A DNA stretch of 64,000 nt from an uncultured Prevotellaceae bacterium (GCA_900315565.1 OMZS01000017.1:1-64000); one strand, 5' to 3'. Positions 1 to 8,475 are shown, counted from the stretch's first letter. Made by a program: numbers and translations. The notes: generated by a model not told the origin, from the letters alone.

Positions 1-224
1 TGGGGCATCAGGTGGCTCGTAACGTCCTCCACGCAGTCACCGCCACAAAAGTAGACACTTGCCAGCGAACCTGCAATCTCGCCGTACTGGTAGCCGAATG
101 ACGTACATCGAAGCCCCAGTACTTTGTCGATAACCGGACCTACATAACGGGAAAATTGCTCTCTCACTTGAAAAATTCCTCCAAAAGGAGTGATTCTCTC
201 AGATTTTATTTGTACCTTTGCCAT
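1..224 (-). CDS. IS1380-family transposase, N-terminal part (cut by window edge)
   Basis: Reading down from the ATG at 224 gives an open frame of about 74 codons that runs off the window start. It begins MAKVQIKSERITPFGGIF and continues with GYQYGEIAGSLASVYF and CGGDCVEDVTSHLM. This resembles the N-terminus of Bacteroides IS1380/IS4-type DDE transposases as I remember them. The catalytic residues would lie outside the window. Presence of an insertion sequence at this edge is likely; whether it is intact cannot be judged. The upstream region carries a hairpin and a separated inverted repeat (see next entry). Confidence 0.75.
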   Translation of the reverse strand, partial: MAKVQIKSERITPFGGIFQVREQFSRYVGPVIDKVLGLRCTSFGYQYGEIAGSLASVYFCGGDCVEDVTSHLMP

Positions 225-253
225 GCCATTGATGATTTTGCTTGTCTTTAAAT

Positions 254-349
254 GCAGCACTAAGGTAAGTGAAAAATCTGACATGACAAAATCCTGGGCA
301 ACTTTTTGTTGCTCAGGAACTTATAAAAACAGTTAAACTAAAGTGCTGC
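254..349. repeat. Inverted repeat and hairpin upstream of the IS transposase
   Basis: GCAGCACT at 254-261 is matched in inverted orientation by AGTGCTGC at 342-349. Between them lies a hairpin with 11-bp arms (292-302 and 308-318, one mismatch) and a T5 loop. It lies just ahead of the transposase start, where IS elements often carry an end or a structure limiting read-in. Which of these is the true IS end cannot be decided without the other end. Confidence 0.4.
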
Positions 350-597
350 GGAATTTAGATATACTAAAAAAACGGGCGTTGCGGAGGATGCAGTAATTGT
401 TTTTCTAAAGAAATGCTATATGTTTGCACTGGAAAAGGTTATAAAATTTGTGACCATACTCCCGATTTTTCTATAAAATTCAGGAGTACACTCTCAAATT
501 TCATGGATTTATGTATAAGAGAATATTAGATGTGGAGAGCAAGTCGGATGAGGGTTAACTTTGTGGCAATATGGTCGTTACTTGTCGAAGAACTGGT

Positions 598-717
598 CTA
601 AAACCCATTCTTCATAGAACGGCTCCCCTCGAGCCGTTCATTGTCGCAATGGCGGATGAGCTCAATGGCCTGGAGCAGCGTCATTTCCTTTTTGTTGCTT
701 TTCGTTGTTCTTGGCAT
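598..717 (-). CDS. small hypothetical protein, 39 aa
   Basis: A 39-codon frame starts at 717 (MPRTTKSNKKEMTLLQAIEL) and ends with TAG at 598. The product is basic at the N-terminus, then has a short amphipathic segment, and ends SRSMKNGF. About 20 to 50 nt upstream on the same strand is a promoter-like TTTG...TATACTTG (one mismatch to TAnnTTTG), which is the main reason for listing it. I do not recognise a family. It could be the 5' remnant of a longer gene. Confidence 0.3.
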   Translation of the reverse strand: MPRTTKSNKKEMTLLQAIELIRHCDNERLEGSRSMKNGF

Positions 718-840
718 AATCTCGTATTTTTAAGTTTGCAAGTATAATATGGATACAAACTTCAATAAAAGCACCAACTTTTTTTTATTTCGCCGCCATT
801 TTTCCTGCTTCAGCCTTTACTTTATCACCTTGCATAACAA

Positions 841-870
841 CCATGCCCCCGCTGTTAGGCGAGGGCATGG
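841..870. terminator. Hairpin downstream of the 40-aa membrane ORF
   Basis: CCATGCCC (841-848) pairs with GGGCATGG (863-870) across a 14-nt loop. It follows the stop of the small ORF at 883 on the minus strand. No T-run follows, so termination is only possible. Confidence 0.35.
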
Positions 871-882
871 GGAGGCGTGACA

Positions 883-1005
883 TTAGATAACACTGACACC
901 AAACAATGCCAGTATAGCCCCGATAACAAATATGGCAATGATAATACTGCCTATGCAGCCACAGCCCGACTGCACTCCATCCAAAAGCAAGTTGATCACC
1001 CACAT
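883..1005 (-). CDS. small single-span membrane protein, 40 aa
   Basis: The frame from ATG 1005 to TAA 883 gives a 40-residue peptide: MWVINLLLDGVQ, then the Cys/Gly stretch SGCGCIGS, then a hydrophobic segment (residues 18-40, IIIAIFVIGAILALFGVSVI). Such composition fits an inner-membrane miniprotein and is unlikely by chance. AAGGA stands 4 nt before the ATG. The same frame is open for 10 codons upstream of the Met but then hits TGA, so the annotated start could be part of a decayed longer gene. A longer overlapping frame (785-1003) lacks this coherence and is rejected. Confidence 0.45.
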   Translation of the reverse strand: MWVINLLLDGVQSGCGCIGSIIIAIFVIGAILALFGVSVI

Positions 1006-1088
1006 GATTCCTTCAACAATCCATCCGAAAATGCCTCAACCTACAAAAAATGGAAATCAGTAATGTGATACTTCTGATATGCATATTA

Positions 1089-2498
1089 TCATAATAAGTT
1101 TCCCTTTTTATGTTTAGATTTGATTACCACGGATTGTAAAAAGAAATTGTTTTTTCCCCATTCTAGTCCATCCCATTGGTAGTATTTTTTATCTTTTAAA
1201 AACACAATTGCACCTTTTTTTTCAAAACAAGGTAATATCATTGATTTGAATTCTGAAGGAAGTACTGAATGTATAAACCATTCATTACCATCATTACTAT
1301 AATACACTAAACCTTTGTAAGTTTTTAATATCTTATAATATACACGGCGTTCCTTCGGTTCATCGCTTGACTTTGGTCCATCCATAATTCGTTTAAAGAT
1401 TTCCCTCGCCCCAGTTGATTTTTTTCCATCCGGATTCCAATATCTGTCTCCTTTATAAATGATAGTCTCAAAGCAGAATGGTCCTACTTTCTTTTCATCA
1501 TCCTCTGGTTCCATTTCTCGCCACTTTGAATCATAAAAAATATATTTTTTGTCATTTGGCATTGTTATAATGACCTCACCACAACATGACTCAACATCCC
1601 TTGGAAGTTTATCTAACAACCCCGGTAAGGAAGGTTGAAACCATTCCAAAACACCCTCCTTGTTTACATAAGCGAGATCAGCGAACAACTTTTGAGATTT
1701 AGAGCTTTTTAAGAAAAGAAGATGCATTTTCTTGCTTTCAATTGTTTCCTCTTCGTCATAAGGAGCTTTATATGTATAATAAGTTTCCTTTAATTCCTCA
1801 TAATAATAGGGATCTTGTTCTTCAAAAATCTCCATATCTGCTTCAAAAGCAACCATTTGCCATATAGGAAAATAAACATATCTATTATCATCAACGTCGA
1901 TGGCAAATGTTATGCCGTTCTCAGAAACAAACTCCTTGAAATCTTTTGCAAAAAAGCCATCAAGAGTTTCCCAGTGAACTCTATCACTGCTACAAAAAGA
2001 GTTACGTGGGTCTATTTCATAAACACGTACATAACTATTTTTGTTTTCCAACTTCATTTTACATTCTTTATAGGCTAGTGGCGTAAAAAGGTCTGGATGG
2101 TTTGGATCCTTTGCCACTTTAATTTTCCCGTTCTCATCTAACTTATACCAATAATCTTCCGCATCATCGAAACAATTAGAAGCCCCCAAGACCATCAATT
2201 GATTATCATCTGATATTTTAATATCTTTGCAACTAATAGGAAGAGTGGTATAATTATCCCACTTTCCCCCATCATTATTACTAACAACAATAGTGCTGTC
2301 TTTAACACCATATAGTTTCCCGTTCCATGTAACAGAATTGGTCACTTGGGTGAATGAAAAAACGTTGTTCAGGTTACTCTTTGCACTAGATGATTCCTCC
2401 TCATCATTTTTCTCATTCTTTTCGGGAGTAATTGCTTTTATTACATCATCAATTGATTTGACTTCTCCGAATAACTTTTTCAAAAAATCAAAACCCAT
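1089..2498 (-). CDS. Asp-box-like protein of unknown function, 469 aa
   Basis: A 469-residue product with no signal peptide or membrane segment, starting MGFDFLKKLFGEVKSIDD with a charged, Glu/Ser-rich stretch at 25-45. Three S-x-D-(G)-x-x-W motifs (residues 73-80, 170-176, 401-407) resemble the Asp-box found in beta-propellers, and the rest is rich in aromatic beta-strand-like segments. I do not recognise a family beyond this. It is preceded by the same 28-nt leader word as the Sel1 gene upstream, so the two are probably regulated alike. Base composition is AT-rich compared with the dcw region, suggesting accessory DNA. Confidence 0.7.
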   Translation of the reverse strand: MGFDFLKKLFGEVKSIDDVIKAITPEKNEKNDEEESSSAKSNLNNVFSFTQVTNSVTWNGKLYGVKDSTIVVSNNDGGKWDNYTTLPISCKDIKISDDNQLMVLGASNCFDDAEDYWYKLDENGKIKVAKDPNHPDLFTPLAYKECKMKLENKNSYVRVYEIDPRNSFCSSDRVHWETLDGFFAKDFKEFVSENGITFAIDVDDNRYVYFPIWQMVAFEADMEIFEEQDPYYYEELKETYYTYKAPYDEEETIESKKMHLLFLKSSKSQKLFADLAYVNKEGVLEWFQPSLPGLLDKLPRDVESCCGEVIITMPNDKKYIFYDSKWREMEPEDDEKKVGPFCFETIIYKGDRYWNPDGKKSTGAREIFKRIMDGPKSSDEPKERRVYYKILKTYKGLVYYSNDGNEWFIHSVLPSEFKSMILPCFEKKGAIVFLKDKKYYQWDGLEWGKNNFFLQSVVIKSKHKKGNLL

Positions 2499-2520
2499 TT
2501 TTTTTCGTTTTATTATTTTT

Positions 2521-2548
2521 GCGCCTACTCCCTTTCAAGCGTTTCGGC
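2521..2548 (-). repeat. Leader repeat, copy 1
   Basis: A 28-nt word (GCGCCTACTC to GTTTCGGC on the plus strand) lies 22 nt upstream of the Asp-box gene start. It recurs at 4151-4178 ahead of the Sel1 gene with one difference, and both copies are flanked by TTATTTT on one side and a T-rich run on the other. It may be a shared regulatory leader. Confidence 0.6.
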
Positions 2549-2597
2549 TTCTTCTTTTTTCTTATTTAAACATCCTACTAATAGTAAAATGGATATG

Positions 2598-4106
2598 TTA
2601 AGGTTTTTTTCCTAATATCTTAGCTGTTGCATAAACTAGGACATTTGAAAACTCTGGTACAATCCAAAAATCGTAATTCTCGGTTTGTGCTTTTGTAAGA
2701 CCATTTTCAATAATCATATTTAACAGCTCTTGCTTAGTTACTCCTACAGCTTTGGCCATATTATCAAAAGATACTTGGAGGGTTAACGTGTGCATGAACT
2801 TCCAAGGAGACAAAAAATCAGAACTTCCTCCAGAGTCATATCCATACGATTCATATTTATTCGTTTTTCTATTAAACCTCTGACTACCTCTTTGCACGAC
2901 AAGCCTTTTTGAACTATGATTACATGTTGCTGTAGCTTTACATTTATATCTTTTATCTCCGATAGCAAAATAGAAGTCATAAGTATGCGTTCCTGTCCGA
3001 CAATCCAGCCCCTCTATATAAGGATCATTTGGTTTTTTAGCACTTCCCTCTTTCATCATGTCGCCAGTACCAGAATAGAAATCTGTTGTATATTGTACAT
3101 CATTGTATGTTTTGACAACAAATCCTTGATTCGAAACCGTTAGTGTCGAACTTCCTGTCGGTTTATTTCTCATTCCTTCAACCTGAAATGGTACAGAAAA
3201 ATCAAATTGTTCAAAATCGTAAGGTACATTAAGGCCGGCTCCCCAGGCGAAATACGTGCAACTTCCGTCTTTATTTTCTGTGAACTTTTCAGACTGTTTG
3301 TAACCCAAATAATATGGTGTTTTGCTGTTCCTTACATGATAATCCCCATTCTTATATTCATCTACCGCTTTATAAGCCTCCTTGAGCACCTTGGTTGGGT
3401 CTACTATATAGTTTGCTGCTTTAGAATATCCTAACTCAACGGCTTTACGATACCACTTATTGGCTTCATTTATGTCTCTTGTAACGCCATTTCCATATTC
3501 ATAGTTAATTCCCAAAAAGCAAGCCGCCGCACCATAGCCAAGTTCTGTGGCTTTGCGATACCACTTATTAGCTTCGTTTAAGTCTTTCATAACGCCTTCC
3601 CCTTTTTGGAACATTATACCTAAGTTGCATGCCGCCGCTCCATTGCCTAGCTCCGCACCTTTCTTATACCATTTGATGGCTTCCGTTTTGTCTTGCGTTA
3701 CGCCTCGTCCAAGGTCGTAGTTATATCCCAAACTGAATGCAGCATCACTATTGCCTAGCTCCGCACCTTTTTGATACCACTTATTGGCTTCAACTTCATC
3801 TTCTTGAACACCATCTCCTCTCCAGTACTTTAAACCTACATTGTAAGCAGCATCACCGTCGTTCTTTGCTTTTTTAATAAGATCTTTCATTTCCGGACTA
3901 AGAGTTTGTTTTTTAGAATTATAAGAGGATCTTTCATTGTCGATGTTACCCGGATACTGTGTCTGGCTTTTGTTCTCAATGCCAAGCGATTGTTCTACAG
4001 ATTTTTTAATTGCCTGACCAAGTTTTTTCAGAAACTGTGCCGAAGCGTCGTTAGGTGTCATTAGGAATGCACCCAACATAATCATAAATAAATATCTTCT
4101 TTTCAT
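2598..4106 (-). CDS. Secreted Sel1-repeat protein, 502 aa
   Basis: Residues 1-23 form a signal peptide with a likely cleavage after ASA, so the protein is exported. Four Sel1-like repeats (about 84-119, 120-155, 156-191, 192-229) carry the pattern A-A-x-x-L-G...G-x-G-V...A-x-K-W-Y-x-K-A-x-E-L-G. Sel1 repeats are TPR-like helical pairs that bind protein partners. Residues 240-502 are beta-rich and unrecognised. The start is set by the signal peptide. The gene shares its 5' leader word with the next gene downstream (1089-2498), so both may form one accessory unit. The partner is unknown. Confidence 0.85.
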   Translation of the reverse strand: MKRRYLFMIMLGAFLMTPNDASAQFLKKLGQAIKKSVEQSLGIENKSQTQYPGNIDNERSSYNSKKQTLSPEMKDLIKKAKNDGDAAYNVGLKYWRGDGVQEDEVEANKWYQKGAELGNSDAAFSLGYNYDLGRGVTQDKTEAIKWYKKGAELGNGAAACNLGIMFQKGEGVMKDLNEANKWYRKATELGYGAAACFLGINYEYGNGVTRDINEANKWYRKAVELGYSKAANYIVDPTKVLKEAYKAVDEYKNGDYHVRNSKTPYYLGYKQSEKFTENKDGSCTYFAWGAGLNVPYDFEQFDFSVPFQVEGMRNKPTGSSTLTVSNQGFVVKTYNDVQYTTDFYSGTGDMMKEGSAKKPNDPYIEGLDCRTGTHTYDFYFAIGDKRYKCKATATCNHSSKRLVVQRGSQRFNRKTNKYESYGYDSGGSSDFLSPWKFMHTLTLQVSFDNMAKAVGVTKQELLNMIIENGLTKAQTENYDFWIVPEFSNVLVYATAKILGKKP

Positions 4107-4150
4107 AGTTAAGGGATTAAATTATTAACAAACTAAATACTGATTATTTT

Positions 4151-4178
4151 GCGCCTACTTCCTTTCAAGCGTTTCGGC
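4151..4178 (-). repeat. Leader repeat, copy 2
   Basis: Second copy of the 28-nt word at 2521-2548 (27/28 identical), here 45 nt upstream of the Sel1 gene start. Confidence 0.6.
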
Positions 4179-4237
4179 ATTTTCTTTTTCTTTATTGAGG
4201 TAGTGAGCATAGAAACGTGTTCGCTAGATTTTTATCA

Positions 4238-4587
4238 TTACGACAGTTCCTTTTCCAGTTCCTGCAAGAGGTTTCTCAACATCTCTATCTGTTTCTCCCT
4301 GTCTCAACAGGTTTGCGTTCTTCTTTTACCGACTTGAGTTCTTCCAGATAGCTGGCAGTGATGATACCTGAGGGAAGGGTGATGATGGCGATACCAAATA
4401 GAGACGACATCATACAGACAAAACGTCCTAAATCCGTTGCGGGACACAGGTCTCCTAGGCCATCCGTGGTAAGGGTTACTGTAGCCCAATAAATGGTATC
4501 GTAGTATGACTTGAAGGTATCTGCACCAGTGATATCTGACGAACTGTTCTTGCATGCTCTTTTAATTTTGAATTTATAAAACCAGTT
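4238..4587 (-). pseudogene. Decayed voltage-gated K+ channel-like pore fragment
   Basis: Translating from 4587 gives NWFYKFKIKRACKNSSSD, then a pore region with TIYWATVTLTTDGLGDLCPA, then an S6-like helix (LFGIAIITLPSGIITASYLEEL), as in bacterial six-TM or two-TM potassium channels. Three lesions show decay: the frame opens only after a TAA with no Met and no voltage-sensor helices; the selectivity filter reads TDGLGD instead of TVGYGD; and a frameshift near the end moves the reading into the coiled tail EKQIEMLRNLLQELEKELS, which stops at 4238. Family assignment is firm, function is lost. Confidence 0.7.
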
Positions 4588-4668
4588 TTAACCTAGCATT
4601 AAGGATTAATAATGTGAGAATATCAATTTATATTAAGTTATATGGTGATTAACAAGAGGTAATCCCCA

Positions 4669-5367
4669 TCACTCCTGATCCCGGAAAAAACCAATTGCAT
4701 ACATAAAATAACCTAATAATCCAAAAAAAATCACACTAAATGTTATTTGAAAAATGCGATTATCAGGATCGACAAATTTACCCATATAAAAGCAAAAGAC
4801 ACCAATTAATGATAATCCAACTATCCAAACCCATTTGTTAGATATTATTTTGCCTGCCAGCTTTTTCCGTGATTCAGATTTAGCTTTCTTTTCTGCTGCA
4901 ATTGTTTCATCCTCCACTTCTTCCAATAGTTTCTGAATTTTGGGATTGTTACCATAATACATCTTAGCCTTTCGGGCAAAACGCTCTATTGTAGCCTTAC
5001 TGAGGCTTATGTCTTTCCCTGACTTCAAGTCAACGAGAGCCTCTTCCAGAGTGTCAAAAATCTCCTGTAGTTCCTTACTGGCTTCCGGAGAAATGTTTTC
5101 ACCACAATGGGGACACTTATCGGTCAATATTGGAATACTTCCTCCGCAGTAGGGACAGGTCTTGCCCTTCATCTTGCGTGCGGCTGCATCGGTCTGCTGG
5201 TCTATTTTCTGCACCTGCGCATCAAGATAAAGGTCAATTTCATCAAAATCGAGCCCCATCTTGACTGCTTTATTCAGAATTACTTGGCGCTCCTTGTCTG
5301 TAAGAACACCGTCTGTTAAATACTCTTGAATGAGGGTGTTCAACTCCTCGGGAATTAAATTTGCCAT
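4669..5367 (-). CDS. Zinc-ribbon membrane protein A, 232 aa
   Basis: Residues 1-60 form a helical SHOCT/TerB-like module (LIQEYLTDGVLTDKERQVI). A zinc ribbon follows with CPYCGG at 71-76 and CPHCGE at 85-90, then a charged helical linker (95-170), and two membrane spans (about 174-194 and 201-224). The first 170 residues are nearly the same as in the paralogue at 6839-7744; the C-terminal membrane parts differ. The ATG lies 7 nt after the stop of the PD-(D/E)XK gene, so the two are co-transcribed. It may be a membrane-anchored adaptor; no enzymatic motif is visible. Confidence 0.75.
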   Translation of the reverse strand: MANLIPEELNTLIQEYLTDGVLTDKERQVILNKAVKMGLDFDEIDLYLDAQVQKIDQQTDAAARKMKGKTCPYCGGSIPILTDKCPHCGENISPEASKELQEIFDTLEEALVDLKSGKDISLSKATIERFARKAKMYYGNNPKIQKLLEEVEDETIAAEKKAKSESRKKLAGKIISNKWVWIVGLSLIGVFCFYMGKFVDPDNRIFQITFSVIFFGLLGYFMYAIGFFRDQE

Positions 5368-5374
5368 AATCGAA

Positions 5375-6727
5375 TTATTGTTTGATGATGTTGATTTTTA
5401 AGCAATTCTTTGCGTCTTCTACCATTGCCAAAATAACTTCACGGATGGTTACCTCCTTTGGTATAAGAACATTCTGATAAACGAAACCTTGGCCGAAGTA
5501 TTTGAAACACCTTAATTTCCGTTCTTTTTTGGTTGCTTGCGTATTCATCCCTTGCGGATAAAGAACTCGGGTTTTAAGTATGTGAGGATATTTTGTAGTA
5601 GTCCTTTCCTCACTATCAGAATCTTTGTTTTTCTCTTCAAAATCAAACAAAGGTTCCATATCATTTTTTCTTTCTAAAAGTCTTTTGGCAGCATCCTTGT
5701 TGTCTGCAAGCGAAAAGGCATGAGCATAAGAATTGCCCTGCAACTGAATAAACAGCGACTCCTCACCATGTTTTACCGCTATTTCAATTATCCCGATATT
5801 ATGTGAAAAGTTTGTACCATAGTACAATCCGTCAGGGGAGTTCTTTTTAAATGGGGCCTCCATAATCTGCATGCCATTAGCGCGAAGTCCCTTTTCAAGC
5901 AAACTCTTTAGTTGTGCATAATGCACCTTCTGCCGGATGTCGTCGATACGGAGTTGTACTTGTCTGTCTCCAGTATACCCTTTAATGGCCCATGGATATA
6001 TTTTATCCACGAAAGAGTCATTCTCATTTATTTGCCAATCATTAACAGACAACTCGTTAAGCGCTTTGACAAACTGACAGTAATCACATAGTATCTTCTG
6101 ATTCAGACTTTCTTCTTCACCTATTCGAATTACACTTAGGAATTTGTGTAAATCGGCATAGCTGTTCTTTTTCCAAGTGGCTTCAACTTGTAGTTTTTTT
6201 TTGTTTTTACCGTATTTATGTGTATGGCAACAATTAGCGGGAAAGCCTTCGGGGATAAATAGTGAAAGTAATATGAAAGAAATAGGTTGCTCCTTCCACA
6301 GAGTCGCAAGCTGATCATTTCGTTTTTTCTGTCTCCACTCATTAAAAGCTTTTGCGGTGTACTCCTGTAATTGGTCATGATGAGGCAGACTCTTTATTTT
6401 ATTCTCCAAAACAAGTACAGGAATCCATGTCTCCACTTTACGTTTTTCCCCCTCTAAGCATTTCTCTATACACGTCCTCACATAAATACTAAGGTCGAAG
6501 TTGCGCGATTCACGTCGTACTTCTACATTGTCTTTTGAAAATAAATCTTCCCACCAGAATTTCTCCACTTTAGCCAATCTATGCATGACAGACATGAATG
6601 CATCTCTGTCAATAATGTTCAGCCAATAGAGAAAATTACTGTGAAATAGTTCTTTTGAACCAAGGGACAAATGGAACATGGAAGATTGCTCCAATCTATC
6701 AAGAATACAGTCAATACTTGTTTCCAT
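5375..6727 (-). CDS. PD-(D/E)XK nuclease superfamily protein, 450 aa
   Basis: The N-terminal motif SKELFHSNFLYWL (24-36) followed by NFDLSIYV (D78) and VLVLENKIKS (E108-x-K110) matches the D...ExK active site of the PD-(D/E)XK superfamily, in the Bacteroidetes subgroup related to PF14281. The remaining 300 residues are alpha/beta with no other recognised domain. Proteins of this subgroup are often found near defence or mobile genes, but the substrate is unknown. It lies between two nearly identical zinc-ribbon membrane proteins, an arrangement suggesting a functional partnership or a duplication around it. Nuclease activity is inferred from motifs only. Confidence 0.75.
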   Translation of the reverse strand: METSIDCILDRLEQSSMFHLSLGSKELFHSNFLYWLNIIDRDAFMSVMHRLAKVEKFWWEDLFSKDNVEVRRESRNFDLSIYVRTCIEKCLEGEKRKVETWIPVLVLENKIKSLPHHDQLQEYTAKAFNEWRQKKRNDQLATLWKEQPISFILLSLFIPEGFPANCCHTHKYGKNKKKLQVEATWKKNSYADLHKFLSVIRIGEEESLNQKILCDYCQFVKALNELSVNDWQINENDSFVDKIYPWAIKGYTGDRQVQLRIDDIRQKVHYAQLKSLLEKGLRANGMQIMEAPFKKNSPDGLYYGTNFSHNIGIIEIAVKHGEESLFIQLQGNSYAHAFSLADNKDAAKRLLERKNDMEPLFDFEEKNKDSDSEERTTTKYPHILKTRVLYPQGMNTQATKKERKLRCFKYFGQGFVYQNVLIPKEVTIREVILAMVEDAKNCLKINIIKQ

Positions 6728-6838
6728 TAAACGTGTACATTTAAATTGATGGGCTAATATCTTTTTTATTATAGGATGAGAAAGGCTCCTTTACAGACTA
6801 AAGTGACATAAGATTCCTCTTATACAATTTTATGTTCT

Positions 6839-7744
6839 TTACTTCTTGAAGAATTGGCCATAAATCAAAAAAGCGCCGATAATTAATGAAATGATACCAC
6901 CTCCAGCAAAACCAAGGACAACCCACATTTGTCCTGAATTAAAAGCGTTTTTCTTTTCGCTCTCTAAAGGACTTAATAGGTTTGTATATTTCAAGTAATC
7001 ATCAGGATATTCTTCCTTCAAAGACTCAAGTTCAACATGTCTCCACAACCCTATGTCAACACCTTTTGCATTAATGAATTTTGCATCTATTTCTGCTTGT
7101 ATTGCCTCAATTTTTTTTTCAATAACATTTTCTTTGTTTATATAGTTATATCCTACAATTAAGGATAACACTGGAACCAACAAAACAAAAAGGAGATATA
7201 GGAACCATTTATTAGATAGAATCTTGCCTGCCAGCTTTTTTCGCGATTCAGATTTTGCTTTCTTTTCTACCGCAATAGTTTCATCCTCCACTTCTTCCAA
7301 CAGTTTCTGAATTTTGGGATTGTTACCATAATACATTTTGGCCTTACGAACGTAACGCTCAACTTCAGCTTTGCTTCGCCTTGTGTCTTTCCCTGACTTC
7401 ATGTCAACGAGAGCCTCTTCTAGATTGTCAAAAACATCTTGTAGTTCTCGGCTAGCTTCAGGTGTGATATTCTCATTGCAATGCGGGCACTTATCCGTCA
7501 ACAGAGGAACACTGCCGCCACAATAAGGGCAGGTCTTACCCTTCTTTCTACGTGTTGCAGCATCTGTCTGCTGGTCTATTTTCTGCACCTGCGCATCAAG
7601 ATAAAGGTCAATTTCATCATGGTCGAGGCCCATCTTCTCTGCTTTTCTCAATATTACTTGGCGCTCTTTGTCAGTAAGTAAGCCGTCTGTTAGATATTCT
7701 TGAATGAGGGCATTCAGCTCCTCAGGAATTAAATTGTTTTCCAT
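6839..7744 (-). CDS. Zinc-ribbon membrane protein B, 301 aa
   Basis: Paralogue of the 232-aa protein at 4669-5367: same N-terminal helical module, zinc ribbon CPYCGG at 72-77 and CPHCNE at 86-91, and the same linker ending ESRKKLAGKI. After that the two diverge. This copy has a span at about 180-202, an extracytoplasmic loop of some 70 residues, and a second span at about 272-298. Nucleotide identity in the shared part is high, implying a recent duplication. The next gene upstream (7775) is 30 nt away on the same strand. The gap to the PD-(D/E)XK gene is 111 nt with no clear promoter or terminator. Confidence 0.75.
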   Translation of the reverse strand: MENNLIPEELNALIQEYLTDGLLTDKERQVILRKAEKMGLDHDEIDLYLDAQVQKIDQQTDAATRRKKGKTCPYCGGSVPLLTDKCPHCNENITPEASRELQDVFDNLEEALVDMKSGKDTRRSKAEVERYVRKAKMYYGNNPKIQKLLEEVEDETIAVEKKAKSESRKKLAGKILSNKWFLYLLFVLLVPVLSLIVGYNYINKENVIEKKIEAIQAEIDAKFINAKGVDIGLWRHVELESLKEEYPDDYLKYTNLLSPLESEKKNAFNSGQMWVVLGFAGGGIISLIIGAFLIYGQFFKK

Positions 7745-7774
7745 AATTATTATTTCTTATTGTTCCAAAAAATA

Positions 7775-8131
7775 TTAAACATCGTTTACTCTCGATATGC
7801 TCCACACAAGGCCTAGATGAAGCACCAACAAGCATATGGTCACTACTACATACCAAGGCATTTTAACACCAAAATGGGCGAAGCAGAAGTTTGTAATCAG
7901 CATGACAACGAACATCAGGCCGCTCCACACTTTCAGGTTAACGCCTACCTTTGTGTTCTCAAGTTTGCAAGCCATGGCAACACCCAGTGTCAGGACAACC
8001 GAAATGGCAGTGCCCACAGCCACATATAGGTCTAAGTCGGTTTGCTCGTCGACGGCGACATCATAGGCTAACCAAGCCAGCACGACTGCCACTATCAGTG
8101 ACAAAAATGCGGGAAACCAGGAAATTTTCAT
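7775..8131 (-). CDS. Four-span membrane protein, 118 aa
   Basis: I place the start at 8131 (MKISWFPAFLSL) rather than the longer upstream frame, because this ATG overlaps the TGA of the preceding GYF gene in an ATGA arrangement (8128-8131), typical of translational coupling. Four hydrophobic segments lie at about 5-23, 34-54, 66-86 and 92-112, with short loops. No family recognised. The tight coupling makes it a likely component of the same complex as the SPFH and GYF proteins. Confidence 0.7.
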   Translation of the reverse strand: MKISWFPAFLSLIVAVVLAWLAYDVAVDEQTDLDLYVAVGTAISVVLTLGVAMACKLENTKVGVNLKVWSGLMFVVMLITNFCFAHFGVKMPWYVVVTICLLVLHLGLVWSISRVNDV

Positions 8132-8475
8132 ACGTTCAATGGCGGTGGGGTTAATGCAACAATTTTCAATATGGCAGGTATTTGCTCTATAGGTTGCCAC
8201 GCAGCCATACCGGGCATCCATGCCAAAGAATCCTTATTTACTTGCTTTTGTGCAATGAGACGTGACAGTTCGCTATCGTTCAGCGGCCCTACCTGCTGCT
8301 CGTCGATAGCCACATAATAGATTTGGGACATTGGTTTAGGCATTGATTGGATGGAGCCAGGAACATACATCTGTTGCATGTACTGGTTCATCATTCCAAC
8401 CATTTGCTGAGCCATACCCATACCAAGGCCGAATTCAAGGAGACGGTCGATGGAAAAGAAACTTTGATTATCCAT
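8128..8475 (-). CDS. Small GYF_2-domain protein, 115 aa
   Basis: The start at 8475 (MDNQSFFSIDRLLEFG) is chosen because the upstream extension of the frame runs into the preceding gene. Residues 1-40 are a Met/Gln-rich helix (GMAQQMVGMMNQYMQQM) and residues 52-104 form a GYF_2 (DUF4339) domain, with YYVAIDEQQVGPLNDSEL and the WMPGMAAWQPI signature. The same two-part layout appears at the C-terminus of the neighbouring SPFH protein, so the small protein looks like a detached duplicate of that tail. GYF domains bind proline-rich peptides; the SPFH protein ends in a polyproline run, a plausible ligand. Confidence 0.8.
   Translation of the reverse strand: MDNQSFFSIDRLLEFGLGMGMAQQMVGMMNQYMQQMYVPGSIQSMPKPMSQIYYVAIDEQQVGPLNDSELSRLIAQKQVNKDSLAWMPGMAAWQPIEQIPAILKIVALTPPPLNV

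Noticed and set aside
785..1003. 72-codon minus-strand frame overlapping the 40-aa membrane ORF
   Set aside because: Its composition (Cys/Tyr/His runs) is not protein-like, whereas the other frame gives a coherent transmembrane peptide.
877..1068. 63-codon plus-strand frame
   Set aside because: Antisense shadow of the small membrane ORF, with no promoter and no family likeness.
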